Source of the DNA: Alphaproteobacteria bacterium
Lineage (GTDB): Bacteria > Pseudomonadota > Alphaproteobacteria > Sphingomonadales > Sphingomonadaceae
NCBI GenBank assembly: GCA_018819685.1
Contig: JAHJPT010000267.1
Span: 1-47,587, forward strand
Reading direction: 5' to 3'
Length of the DNA stretch: 47,587 nucleotides
Part shown: positions 1 through 8,380 of the stretch, piece after piece
How positions within the stretch are numbered: position 1 is the first letter of the stretch
How the letters are laid out: each line of letters begins with the position of its first letter
Translations under genes and position numbers: made by a program
The notes under the pieces: generated by a model
Seen by the model: only the letters and a program-made list of their open reading frames with translations
Told to the model about the DNA's origin: nothing
Databases searched by the model: none

Positions 1-16
1 AGCAGACGGACTCACG

Positions 17-1465
17 ATGATCGCTCTTCCTTCTTTCCTCGCCGCAATCGACATGACGCAGGCCAAGCCCATCTCGGGCGAGAATGCGGCATCGGAAAGC
101 TCGGGAATCTCCGGAATCGATGGTTTCGCGGCCCTCATAGCGCAACTCATGCAGATATTGCCGATGCCGAACGGGTCATCAGCCGACGCGCCGGTGGGGG
201 AAGAAGGCGGGGCCGGCAATCTGCCGACCGGCAAGATTTTGCCGGTTGATGGCGGCAACCTTGCCGCTGCCACCGCAGGTCAGATCGTCGGCGAAGCGGC
301 CACCGGTCCTGTGCCGCGCCCTGGCGCCGTCGGTTCGATGCATTCTTCCGCCACGATCATTTCCTTGCAGCAGGCGCAGCCGGCGCTTCCTGCGCAGCAG
401 AGCGTGCCGCTTGCTTTGGGGGCAGCTGACACCGAGGGGACGCAGGTTGCAGTCAAGGAAGGCGCTGCTGCCGCATCTTTCAGCCCCACGCCGCGCTCGG
501 ATCAAATCCGCATGACGGTGTCGCTCGCTCCGCTCGAGACAACAGCGCTCCGCGTCGCCGCACCGCAGGATGTATTCGCGCCCGTCGAGAAGCAGCTTTC
601 GGCGGCGATCGGGTCCATTCCGAAGACCGCGGGGGAGCCGGTCCCAGCGTCTCCGCAACCTCAGCTCGCCAGCCTTGCGGATCGCGCGCCTCGTTCCGAT
701 GGCCGGGTGGCCGCAACGCTCGCCGCGGAGCCGAAGCAGGCGGGCCGCGACGCGCAGCCACCTGCTGCCATCTCTTCCGAACGCACTCAGCCGGTCCGGT
801 CGTCATCGCTTGAGAAGGATGCGAGTTCGGGCGATCGGTCGGGCCGGGCATTCGGCCCGGAAAGCGCGACTGGCGCCGCACGCACGCTGGCATCGCCGGA
901 AAGTGCCAAGCCCTTCGCAATGCCGGCCTTCGCTCCGCTCGAGGCCGCTGCGGCAAACAGGGGCGATGGGCTGCGGGTTGCAGCTGCCACCACGGCCAGC
1001 GCCATGAGTTCGGTCGAGGGGATCGAACGTCTGGTGGAGCGTCTCTCTGTGGCGCGCGAGTTCGACACGAAATCCGCCAGTATTGCCGTCACGCATCGCG
1101 AGTTCGGGGCGCTGACGGTCACCTTCGACCACGCTCGCAACGGTCTCGACGTCGAGATCGCAGCGAAGGACAACGACATGCAGCGCGCGCTGGCTCTCGC
1201 CGTCGCCGCCGATCGGCCAACGGGTCGTGCAGGCGAGCCGCCGCAGCAGTCGCTCCCGCAGACGTCCCAGACGAACTTCGCCGCATCGGAGCGTGGCGCC
1301 GGCACGGCGGGGCAGGGTGCCAACTCCTCGGGCACCGCTTCTTCCGATGGCCGTGCGCAGGGCGAGGGTTCGCAACATCAGCGGGATCGCCAGCTGGCCT
1401 CTTCGGCGCAGGACCCTCGCAATCCCGAGCGACCCGCGCTCGGCGATGACGCCCTTTACGCCTGA
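17..1465 (+). CDS. fliK: Flagellar hook-length control protein FliK
   Basis: This 482-residue protein is rich in Ala, Pro, Gln and Ser, as expected for the secreted FliK ruler that measures hook length and triggers the FlhB export-specificity switch. The long N-terminal part has low complexity. Around residues 355-395 there is a compact motif (FGALTVTFDHARNGLDVEIAA, residues split by family consensus) resembling the FliK C-terminal hook-control domain, followed by a Gln/Ser-rich tail. FliK evolves fast, so the call rests on this motif plus position directly ahead of fliL-fliM-fliN. The frame is open to the left edge of the window, so the true start could be upstream of the ATG at 17. Confidence 0.85.
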   Translation: MIALPSFLAAIDMTQAKPISGENAASESSGISGIDGFAALIAQLMQILPMPNGSSADAPVGEEGGAGNLPTGKILPVDGGNLAAATAGQIVGEAATGPVPRPGAVGSMHSSATIISLQQAQPALPAQQSVPLALGAADTEGTQVAVKEGAAAASFSPTPRSDQIRMTVSLAPLETTALRVAAPQDVFAPVEKQLSAAIGSIPKTAGEPVPASPQPQLASLADRAPRSDGRVAATLAAEPKQAGRDAQPPAAISSERTQPVRSSSLEKDASSGDRSGRAFGPESATGAARTLASPESAKPFAMPAFAPLEAAAANRGDGLRVAAATTASAMSSVEGIERLVERLSVAREFDTKSASIAVTHREFGALTVTFDHARNGLDVEIAAKDNDMQRALALAVAADRPTGRAGEPPQQSLPQTSQTNFAASERGAGTAGQGANSSGTASSDGRAQGEGSQHQRDRQLASSAQDPRNPERPALGDDALYA

Positions 1466-1500
1466 TCCCATTCAACGTTTCGAACCAACAGGACTGCTCA

Positions 1501-2088
1501 ATGTCGGACGACCAATCCACTACCGATCCCAAGACCAAGAAGAAGGGCGGCTTCATCAAAGCGGTGCTTCTGGGCATCGTCCTGCTCGGTGCAGGTGGCG
1601 GCGGCACCTATGCCGCCTTCGCCAGCGGCCTGTTGGGCCAGCACGCCGAGAAGGCGGAAGACATGCAGCCCAAGCTCGTACTCAAGGGAATGGAGGACCC
1701 GTTTCCCTATGCGGACGACGGCAAGGACAAGGACAAAGTCGAAATCGTCCACGGAACAGGCGGAAGCAAATACCGCACGGCCTACTACAATTTTGGCGAG
1801 GAGTTCACTTCCAACCTCACCGATGGTTCGGCGCTGATCCAGATCAGCCTCGCCGCTTCGACCCATCATGATGGACGCGTACTCATGTGGTTGCACGAGC
1901 ATGAAACGGCACTGCGCTCTAGGGTTCTCGTCGAACTCGCCTCCACTGATGAAGCCGAGCTCATGGGCGTGGCGGGCAAGCAGCAGCTGCAGAAGCGCCT
2001 GGCCGCGGCGATCAACCAAGTGCTCGAAGAACGCGAGGGCTTCGGCGGGGTCGCAAACGTCTATTTCCGTTCGCTCATCATCCAATGA
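1501..2088 (+). CDS. fliL: Flagellar basal body-associated protein FliL
   Basis: A 195-residue bitopic inner-membrane protein. A lysine-rich cytoplasmic start (residues 1-16) precedes one transmembrane helix (about 18-40), then a periplasmic domain holding a typical FliL segment near residues 90-190. In characterised bacteria FliL surrounds the stator and stabilises it under load. It starts at ATG 1501, 35 bases after fliK, and its stop overlaps the fliM start (ATGA at 2085-2088), which implies translational coupling. Length and topology are normal for the family. Confidence 0.93.
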   Translation: MSDDQSTTDPKTKKKGGFIKAVLLGIVLLGAGGGGTYAAFASGLLGQHAEKAEDMQPKLVLKGMEDPFPYADDGKDKDKVEIVHGTGGSKYRTAYYNFGEEFTSNLTDGSALIQISLAASTHHDGRVLMWLHEHETALRSRVLVELASTDEAELMGVAGKQQLQKRLAAAINQVLEEREGFGGVANVYFRSLIIQ

Positions 2089-2987
2089 TCAGCGCCACTT
2101 TCCCTAAGACCGCCGTGCGCGCCGCGCGTCACTGCGACGAGCTGCTCAGCCGCGCAGCGAGCCCGCCGGACTTCGCCAATGAGTTAGAGCGCTTCGCCAG
2201 CCAATTCGCCGAGCACGCACGCACTTCGCTCGGAGAGCTGTGCGATTGTCGTGCGCTGCTGGTGGAAGTGGGCGAGTTGGGTCAACTGCCGGCGAGCGAG
2301 TGGCTGTCACAGGTCGCCACCGCCAATATCCATTCCTTCTATGCCCTCGGCCAGGACCGGTGCGGCATCCTCGTGTCCACCCCGGTGGCCGATCTGGTTG
2401 CCCAATTCGAGCGCATCCTGGGGGGGGGCGGCGAGATCGACGAGGACTATGCGGTCCTGCCGGCGTCGGCGGCGCGGTTCGCACAGCAATTCGAGGATCG
2501 CATCGCCCAGACGCTGCGGCAGGCCTGCGACCGAAGCGAAATCGCCGCTTCGGCCAGCGGCAGCGTGGTCGACCAGGTCGCGCCCTTCGAACCGAGCGAG
2601 CGCATCTGGACGGCCATGCTTTCGGTAGCGCTTGCGGGCAATGCGCGAATTTGGCGGGTTCGCCTCGCCGCGAGCGAGGCGATGCTGGCCAAGCTCGTCG
2701 GCTCGCGCGCGGTGTCGCCCGCCACCGGACGCACGATCGGGGCGCGCGGCCTCGAAGGCTCGGCGGTCGCGGAGGTCGAGATGCCGCTGCGTGCGGTGCT
2801 GGTAGATGTGCCGATGTCGATCGCGCGTCTGGCCCAGCTGGCGCCCGGCGCGCTGATCCCCGTCGCGATCCACCGCAACGTGCCGCTGCTGATCGGCGAC
2901 ACCATCATCGCCCATGGAACCGTCGGGGAAATCGACGACCGCGTGGCACTCGAACTCACCCAGACATCAATCGCAAAGGATCACTGA
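2085..2987 (+). CDS. fliM: Flagellar motor switch protein FliM (N-terminal CheY-docking peptide not recognisable)
   Basis: This 300-residue protein matches FliM. An ERFASQF segment near residues 35-41 aligns with the start of the FliM middle domain, a GGGGE turn lies at 113-117, and a SpoA-like C-terminal domain follows from about residue 220. FliM is the C-ring subunit that binds phosphorylated CheY and sets rotation direction. The usual N-terminal docking peptide (LSQxEIDALL-like) is not visible: only about 34 unrelated residues precede the middle domain, making the protein shorter than the typical 330 or so. A run of nine G bases encodes the conserved glycine turn. It overlaps fliL by four bases and fliN follows one base after the stop. 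Confidence 0.9.
   Translation: MISATFPKTAVRAARHCDELLSRAASPPDFANELERFASQFAEHARTSLGELCDCRALLVEVGELGQLPASEWLSQVATANIHSFYALGQDRCGILVSTPVADLVAQFERILGGGGEIDEDYAVLPASAARFAQQFEDRIAQTLRQACDRSEIAASASGSVVDQVAPFEPSERIWTAMLSVALAGNARIWRVRLAASEAMLAKLVGSRAVSPATGRTIGARGLEGSAVAEVEMPLRAVLVDVPMSIARLAQLAPGALIPVAIHRNVPLLIGDTIIAHGTVGEIDDRVALELTQTSIAKDH
2420..2428 (+). repeat. Nine-base G homopolymer inside fliM
   Basis: Nine consecutive G bases run from the last base of a CTG codon (residue 112) through the glycine codons of the GGGG turn of FliM. Homopolymers of this length are prone to slipped-strand mispairing, and a one-base change would frameshift the switch protein after about residue 115. The frame is intact here. 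Confidence 0.9.
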
Positions 2988-2988
2988 C

Positions 2989-3297
2989 ATGTCGCTTCAC
3001 GCCGACGGCTTCGGCCTCATCCAGGATATCGACGTTCGCCTCACGGTCGAGCTCGGCCGCAAGCAGATGCGCCTGCGCGACGTGCTGGCGCTCGGGGAAT
3101 CCAGCTTCATCGAACTCGATCGCCTGACCGACGAACCGCTCGATATCCTCGTCAACGGCAAGATGATCGCGCGCGGCGAGGTGGTCGCTCAGGGCAACCG
3201 CTTCGCCATCCGCGTGCTCGAGCTCGTGGGAGCCTCCAGCACCGGCGGTGCTGCGCCGACTGCGATCGCCGAACCCAAAGTGGAAGCCCTGCAGTAA
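2989..3297 (+). CDS. fliN: Flagellar motor switch protein FliN
   Basis: A 102-residue SpoA-domain protein. The family core is complete: LIQDIDVRLTVELGR near residues 10-24, then a segment ending LALGESSFIELD, then LVNGKMIARGEVV and a closing FAIRVLEL. FliN tiles the base of the C-ring and binds FliH during export. The open frame extends 25 codons further upstream, but those overlap fliM; the ATG at 2989, one base after the fliM stop and preceded by AAAGGA, is the sensible start. The short length is usual for alphaproteobacterial FliN lacking an N-terminal extension. Confidence 0.94.
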   Translation: MSLHADGFGLIQDIDVRLTVELGRKQMRLRDVLALGESSFIELDRLTDEPLDILVNGKMIARGEVVAQGNRFAIRVLELVGASSTGGAAPTAIAEPKVEALQ

Positions 3298-3596
3298 TGT
3301 TCTGGTACGTCCTCAAGCTGTTAATCCTGCTCCCGGTCATCTGCGCGATGATCTGGGGCACGCTCAAGCTCGCCAAGCGGCTGCCAGGTCAGTTCGGCGC
3401 CCCTGCGGGCTGCGAAAAGTCGGTCAAGATCATTGAGACGACCATGCTGTCTCCCACGCTGCGGCTCGCGGTGATCGAATTCCATGGCCGTGAGATACTC
3501 GTGTCGACATCGCGCAACGGCCTGACGCGGCTCGCCGAGGCGCCGGCCCGGGTTCGCGAAGCCGCACCTGCGGTGGTCGTGGAGCCCGCGGCGTGA
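3297..3596 (+). CDS. fliO: Flagellar biosynthesis protein FliO
   Basis: A 99-residue protein with one N-terminal membrane helix (about residues 4-24) and a small cytoplasmic domain containing the typical FliO strands around VKIIETTMLSPTLRLAVIEF and the GREILVS motif. FliO is a scaffold that stabilises FliP during assembly of the export gate. Its start shares one base with the fliN stop and its end overlaps the fliP start, as expected in the fliN-O-P-Q-R order. The family is weakly conserved, so position contributes to the call. Confidence 0.88.
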   Translation: MFWYVLKLLILLPVICAMIWGTLKLAKRLPGQFGAPAGCEKSVKIIETTMLSPTLRLAVIEFHGREILVSTSRNGLTRLAEAPARVREAAPAVVVEPAA

Positions 3597-4363
3597 TCGC
3601 CCGGCTTCTCAAGTTCGGCGCGACGCTCGCCGCAATGACCTATCCGGCTATCGTGAACGCGCAGACTGCAGCTGAAGGAGCCGTTCCGGGCGCTCTCGAT
3701 CGCGCTTTCGGCCAGCTCTCGGGCGCCGGTGGCGAGCCGCTGAGCCTGTCGCTCCAGCTGCTGCTGGTGATGGGGCTGCTGACGATCCTGCCGGCGCTGC
3801 TGCTGATGATGACCAGCTTCACGCGGATCATCATCGTGCTGGCAATCCTGCGACAGGCGCTCGGGCTGCAGCAGTCGCCCCCCAACCAGGTGCTGATCGG
3901 GATCAGCCTGTTCCTCTCGCTGTTCATCATGGCGCCGACGCTAGAGCGCGTGAACGAAGCGGCGATCGCCCCCTATTCGGCGGGCGAGATCGGCGCCGAA
4001 GTCGCCATCGAGCGGGCCGGAGACCAGTTCCATGCCTTCATGATCCGCCAGACACGGGAGTACGACCTCAGGATGTTCGCCGATATCGCCGATACGCCGC
4101 AATTCGCCAGCCCGCAGGAAGTGCCGTTCTCGATCCTGCTTCCTGCTTTCGTGACCAGCGAACTCAAGACCGCGTTCCAGATCGGCTTTATGCTGTTCCT
4201 CCCCTTCCTCGTGATCGATCTCGTCATCGCTAGTGTCCTGATGAGCCTTGGCATGATGATGATGAGCCCGATGATCGTCTCGCTTCCCTTCAAGCTGCTG
4301 CTGTTCGTCCTCGTCGACGGCTGGGCGCTGCTGATGGGTTCCCTTGCCTCCAGTTTCGCGTAG
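3593..4363 (+). CDS. fliP: Flagellar type III export gate protein FliP
   Basis: This 256-residue protein is unmistakable FliP. A cleavable signal-like N-terminus ends near VNAQ (about residues 20-23). The segment with MMTSFTRIIIVLAILRQALG and the QSPPNQVLIG motif follows, and then the LLPAFVTSELKTAFQIGF and MMMSPMIVSLPFKLLLFVLVDGW segments. Five FliP copies form the core of the export channel with FliQ and FliR. Translation begins at GTG 3593, overlapping the fliO stop by four bases. The length is standard. Confidence 0.97.
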   Translation: MIARLLKFGATLAAMTYPAIVNAQTAAEGAVPGALDRAFGQLSGAGGEPLSLSLQLLLVMGLLTILPALLLMMTSFTRIIIVLAILRQALGLQQSPPNQVLIGISLFLSLFIMAPTLERVNEAAIAPYSAGEIGAEVAIERAGDQFHAFMIRQTREYDLRMFADIADTPQFASPQEVPFSILLPAFVTSELKTAFQIGFMLFLPFLVIDLVIASVLMSLGMMMMSPMIVSLPFKLLLFVLVDGWALLMGSLASSFA

Positions 4364-4368
4364 CCGCC

Positions 4369-4641
4369 ATGGATGAAGCCTCCGTCCTTCTGTCGCTCGC
4401 CGACCGTATGCTGTGGATCGCCGCGCTCGTGGCGGCGCCGGTTCTGCTCGCCAGCCTCGCCATCGGTCTGGTGATCGGGCTCGTTCAAGCCGCCACGTCG
4501 GTCAATGAACAGACGCTCACCTTCGTGCCGAAACTGGCTGCGGTGGCCTTCGTGCTGGTCGTGTTCGGTGCCTCGATGATGACACTGGTGAACGATTTCA
4601 TGCTCGATATCTTCGCCGAAATCGCGCGGATGGGCGGGTGA
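4369..4641 (+). CDS. fliQ: Flagellar type III export gate protein FliQ
   Basis: A 90-residue protein with two transmembrane hairpin helices (about 17-38 and 56-77) and the family motif QAATSVNEQTLTFVPKL between them. Four FliQ copies wrap the FliP-FliR channel. It starts five bases after fliP and overlaps fliR by four bases, so the gate genes appear translationally linked. Confidence 0.96.
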   Translation: MDEASVLLSLADRMLWIAALVAAPVLLASLAIGLVIGLVQAATSVNEQTLTFVPKLAAVAFVLVVFGASMMTLVNDFMLDIFAEIARMGG

Positions 4642-5423
4642 CAGGGCTCGACTTCGGCTTCGGTGCGCTCGAGCAGGACATGTGGCGCGTCGTCTTTCTG
4701 ATGACCCGCATCGGTGCCGCGCTGCTCGCCGCACCCTTCTTCGGCGCATCCTCGGTGCCGATGACGGTGCGGATCTCGCTGACCGGCGCGCTGGCGATCT
4801 TCACCTCGATCTGGCTGCCCGAGATCGCGACTCCACCCGCGCTGTTGTCGCTCGAAGGACTGATGGCGGTCGCCGGGGAAGTGGCCGTCGGTCTCGCGCT
4901 CGGCTTCGTGCTGCAACTGGCCTTTGCGGCTCCGACCATCGCGGCCGAACTGATCGGCGGCGGGATGGGGATGAGCATGGCGATGTCGAGCGATCCCATG
5001 GGGGGCGGCACGACCACTGCCTTCGGCCAGTACTTCATCATCGTCCTCACCCTGATTTTCCTCGCTACGGGAGCGCATCTGCACTGGATCGCGCTGGTCA
5101 CCGAAAGCTATCGGGCCTTCCCGCCGGGAGAGACCTGGCTCGGGGCGGAGCGGTTCGGTATGATCGCGAGCTTCGCCACCAGCATGTTCGAAACCGCGCT
5201 GCGCATCGCACTCCCGGTCACGCTCATCCTGTTCCTGGTTCAGGTTCTGACCGGCATTCTCAGCCGTTCGGCGCCCTCGCTCAACCTCTTTGCGCTGGGC
5301 CTGCCCGCCGGCGTTCTGGCAGGGCTCGTCGCGCTCGTGATCTCGGCGCCGCTGATCTACGACCAGTTCCTCGGCATCGTCGAGGGATCGCTCGAACAGG
5401 CCGAAGGCGTGCTGGTCCGATGA
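4638..5423 (+). CDS. fliR: Flagellar type III export gate protein FliR
   Basis: A 261-residue polytopic protein with about six hydrophobic segments and FliR hallmarks, including MTRIGAALLAAPFFGASSVP near residues 20-39 and the PSLNLFALGLPAG segment near 213-225. It completes the FliP5-Q4-R1 channel and contacts FlhB. The start is GTG 4638, inside the fliQ stop, and the stop overlaps the flhB ATG. Nothing is missing relative to the family. Confidence 0.96.
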   Translation: MTGLDFGFGALEQDMWRVVFLMTRIGAALLAAPFFGASSVPMTVRISLTGALAIFTSIWLPEIATPPALLSLEGLMAVAGEVAVGLALGFVLQLAFAAPTIAAELIGGGMGMSMAMSSDPMGGGTTTAFGQYFIIVLTLIFLATGAHLHWIALVTESYRAFPPGETWLGAERFGMIASFATSMFETALRIALPVTLILFLVQVLTGILSRSAPSLNLFALGLPAGVLAGLVALVISAPLIYDQFLGIVEGSLEQAEGVLVR

Positions 5424-6583
5424 GCGAGGAAACCACCGGCGAAAAGACCTTCGCACCAACCGAGAAGCGCCTCGCAGACGCTGCCAAGAAGGGCGACGTT
5501 CTGCGCTCGAAGGAATCGGGCACGGCCGCCGTGATGTTGCTGGGCGGGGCGTGGCTGGTGTTCGCGGGGCCCTGGCTGCTCGAAGGTCTCGCCGGCTTGA
5601 TGAGCGAGGCGTTCCGCTTCGATGCGCGCGACATGAACGACTACAATGTCGGGCTGCTCATGATGGAAGGACTGTTCCTTTCGGTTCTCGCCATCCTGAC
5701 GCTCGCCGTTCCGGTGATCCTGGTGACGCTGCTGACCCAATTGGGTTTCGGGCGCGGCCGATGGGTGGGGGCGAATCTCGCAGCCAAGGGATCGCGGATC
5801 AATCCGCTGTCCGGGCTGAAGCGGATGTTCGGGCCGACCGGGCTCATCGAGATGGGGAAGGGGCTGCTCAAGATCGTCCTGCTGGGCGCGATCGCCTTTG
5901 CCTGGTGGTGGTCGAGCATCGACATGATCATCGGGCTGGGCCGCGGCTCGCTCTCGGTCCAGCTGGGTGCGGCCTGGGACGCGATCGTCTCGCTGGTCTT
6001 CGCGCTCTCGGGAGGGCTGGTGGTGATCGCGATGGTCGATCTGCCGATCATGTGGCTGCGCCAGCAAAAGCGGCTCAAGATGAGTCACCAGGAAATGCGC
6101 GACGAGAGCAAGGAGAGCGAAGGCTCGCCCGAAATGCGCTCCGCGCGCCGCCAGCGCCAGCGCGATATCGCGACCGGCTCGGTGATGGGCGCGATGCGCG
6201 AAGCGCAATTCGTCATCACCAACCCGAGCCATTTCGCGGTTGCACTGACCTACGATCAAACCAAGGCATCGGCGCCGATCGTGCTCGCCAAGGGCAGGGG
6301 CGACAAGGCGATGGCGATGAAGGAACTCGCCCGCGAGATGGATCTGCCCACGCTCGAATTTCCGCAGCTGGCACGGTCGGTCTATTTCACTACCCGCGAG
6401 CGGCAGGTGATCTGCGAGGATCTCTACGGCGCGATCGCATCGGTTCTGGCCCATGTCCTGTCGCTGAAACGAGGGGAGTCGCCCCCGCGTCCGCAGATCG
6501 ACGTGCCGGTGGCACTGCGTTTCGACGCCGAGGGTCGGCTGGCCGTTAATCCCGCAGCCACCGCGCCGTTCTCAGAGCGATGA
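5420..6583 (+). CDS. flhB: Flagellar export switch protein FlhB (NPSH variant of the NPTH cleavage motif)
   Basis: A 387-residue protein starting at the ATG that overlaps the fliR stop; the open frame upstream is out-of-frame fliR sequence. The N-terminus has the FlhB signature EKTFAPTEKRLADAAKKGDV, followed by four membrane helices and a cytoplasmic domain. The autocleavage site, normally Asn-Pro-Thr-His, reads N268-P269-S270-H271, nearly the same residue numbers as in Salmonella (269-272). Cleavage between Asn and Pro switches substrate specificity when FliK signals hook completion. Thr to Ser is a conservative change and the Asn and Pro needed for the chemistry are present. The stop overlaps fliD. 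Confidence 0.96.
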   Translation: MSEETTGEKTFAPTEKRLADAAKKGDVLRSKESGTAAVMLLGGAWLVFAGPWLLEGLAGLMSEAFRFDARDMNDYNVGLLMMEGLFLSVLAILTLAVPVILVTLLTQLGFGRGRWVGANLAAKGSRINPLSGLKRMFGPTGLIEMGKGLLKIVLLGAIAFAWWWSSIDMIIGLGRGSLSVQLGAAWDAIVSLVFALSGGLVVIAMVDLPIMWLRQQKRLKMSHQEMRDESKESEGSPEMRSARRQRQRDIATGSVMGAMREAQFVITNPSHFAVALTYDQTKASAPIVLAKGRGDKAMAMKELAREMDLPTLEFPQLARSVYFTTRERQVICEDLYGAIASVLAHVLSLKRGESPPRPQIDVPVALRFDAEGRLAVNPAATAPFSER

Positions 6584-7998
6584 ATGTTTCACCTTCCTCG
6601 ATCGCCACGACGCTCGGTATCGGCAGCGGTATCGACATGGCCGGCCTTGCGGTCCAGCTCGCCGAAGCGCAATTCGCGGGTCGCAACGAGCGCCTGACCG
6701 CCAGATCCGAGACGCTCGAACGCCAGATCTCGCTTGCCGGATCGATCCGCAGTTCGTTCTCGCTCTTCGCCAGCGCGCTGGGCGACCGCTTGCGCACCGG
6801 CGATCTCGCGCCGGTTCCGACGATCAGCAATGCATCGGTAGCCAGCGTCTCTACCCCGCTGGGGGCCCTTGGAAAGGGCACCTATTCGCTCGAGGTCAAC
6901 AGCCTGGCGAGCAACCAGACGCTGACCGGGCCAGTCTATGCTTCGGCGAGCGATACGGTCGGGGCGGGCACGCTGACGATCCGCTTCGGTGCGACGTCGA
7001 ATGCCGCCTTCACCGAGAATACGGAGCGCCCGCCGCTGGCGCTCGACATCGTACCCGGCTCCACCCTCGCGGATGTGGCGAATGCGATCAATTCCGGAAA
7101 CGCGGGTCTGACCGCCTATGTCGCGCAGACGGCGGCGGGCGCGCAACTGGTGATGAAAGGAGCAGAGGGCCTCGAGAACGGCTTCGTCATCGAAGCGACC
7201 GAGGACGGCGCAAATCCGGGACTGTCGGCGCTGGCCTGGCAGCCCGGCGGCGATCCCGCGCGATTGGTGAAAGCATCGGCGGACGCCGAATATCTGCTGG
7301 ACGGCCTGCTCAGGCGCACAAGCAGCAACACCATCCCCAACGCCGCGCCCGGACTTTCGCTCTCGCTGACCGGTACCAACGCCGGCGCACCCGCTACGAT
7401 CGGCTTCGCCAATTCCAATGGCGCGATCTCCGGCGTGATGCAGGACATCACCGGGGCCCTCAACGAGATTATCTCCGAATTGCGCACAGCGACCAACCCG
7501 CTCGGGGGCGATCTGTCACGAGATCCGGGGGCTCGGGCGCTCAGCCGCAATCTCTCGGCACTGGGTTCGACGGTCATCCTCCCGAATGCTCCCGAAGGCT
7601 CGCCGCGCACGCTGGCGGAACTCGGCCTCGCGATCGAGCGCGACGGCAGCTTCCGGTTCGACAGCGCCAAGCTGACGCAAGCACTCGAGCGCGATCCTGC
7701 CGGGGTGGCCGCCATGTTCACCACCGGGATCAATGGTGTCTATTCCACCATCGACCGCCTGGCGCGGTCGAGCAGCAGTTCGAGCGATCCCGGTTCGCTC
7801 GCCGGATCGATCGTGCGCTATCAGTCGCAGTCGCAGCAGATATCGAGCGATCTGACCAAATTGGCCGAACAGCAGGAAACCCTGCGCGCCAGTATGGTCG
7901 CCCGGTTCGCCCAGGCGGACAGCCGTGTCGCCGCCTCCAAGTCGACACTGTCCTTCCTCCAGTCGCAGATCGATGCGTGGAACGCGCAGAGCAACTGA
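6580..7998 (+). CDS. fliD: Flagellar filament cap protein FliD
   Basis: A 472-residue protein. The N-terminal block (ATTLGIGSGIDMAGLAVQLAEAQ, residues 9-31 by family pattern) and the LTARSETLERQIS heptads are typical of FliD D0-D1. The C-terminal half has the FliD_C features: TLAELGLAIERDGSFRFD near 345, GINGVYSTIDRLA near 385, and a terminal coiled coil. FliD is secreted and caps the growing filament to fold flagellin. It begins in the flhB stop and is followed two bases later by the fliS-like gene, the usual cap/chaperone pairing. Confidence 0.95.
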   Translation: MNVSPSSIATTLGIGSGIDMAGLAVQLAEAQFAGRNERLTARSETLERQISLAGSIRSSFSLFASALGDRLRTGDLAPVPTISNASVASVSTPLGALGKGTYSLEVNSLASNQTLTGPVYASASDTVGAGTLTIRFGATSNAAFTENTERPPLALDIVPGSTLADVANAINSGNAGLTAYVAQTAAGAQLVMKGAEGLENGFVIEATEDGANPGLSALAWQPGGDPARLVKASADAEYLLDGLLRRTSSNTIPNAAPGLSLSLTGTNAGAPATIGFANSNGAISGVMQDITGALNEIISELRTATNPLGGDLSRDPGARALSRNLSALGSTVILPNAPEGSPRTLAELGLAIERDGSFRFDSAKLTQALERDPAGVAAMFTTGINGVYSTIDRLARSSSSSSDPGSLAGSIVRYQSQSQQISSDLTKLAEQQETLRASMVARFAQADSRVAASKSTLSFLQSQIDAWNAQSN

Positions 7999-7999
7999 C

Positions 8000-8380
8000 A
8001 TGCTGGCCCGCACGCAACCCGCCGATGCCTATCGCGAGGCAAATTTCGACGCTCGCCTGATGGGCGGAAGTCGGGACGATCTGGTGATCTTCTGCATCGA
8101 AGACCTGATCGCCAATCTTGGTGCACTCGAGATCGCCGAAGCTCGCGGAGACCGGGCGGCCCGAAGCAAGGCACTCACCCGCTGCGTAACGGCGCTGACC
8201 GCGCTGGAGTTGGGTATTGACCGCCAGGCGGAACTTGCGAGCAGTCTGCTGCATTTCTACGGCGCCGCCAAGGTCTCGCTGCTCGAGTCCGTTCGCGAAA
8301 CCGACCTGACCAACATCGCCGCCATGAAACAGGATTTCCACGATATCGGCAAGGCGATGCAGGCGGTGCGGTTCGCCTAA
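8000..8380 (+). CDS. fliS: Flagellar secretion chaperone FliS
   Basis: A 126-residue, all-helical protein. AYREANFDARLMGGSRDDLVIF near residues 10-31 corresponds to the FliS N-terminal strap and first helix. TALTALELGIDRQAELASSLLHFY (about 65-88) matches the helix pair that cradles the flagellin C-terminus. FliS prevents premature flagellin polymerisation in the cytoplasm. The ATG at 8000, two bases after the fliD stop, was chosen over an upstream in-frame start inside fliD. It is the last gene of the fliK-fliS operon. Confidence 0.88.
   Translation: MLARTQPADAYREANFDARLMGGSRDDLVIFCIEDLIANLGALEIAEARGDRAARSKALTRCVTALTALELGIDRQAELASSLLHFYGAAKVSLLESVRETDLTNIAAMKQDFHDIGKAMQAVRFA

Noticed and set aside
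4682-5419. Long open frame continuous with flhB upstream of its ATG
   Set aside because: It lies out of frame within fliR, is Arg/Ala/Gly-rich as GC-rich shadows are, and the true FlhB N-terminus begins at 5420.
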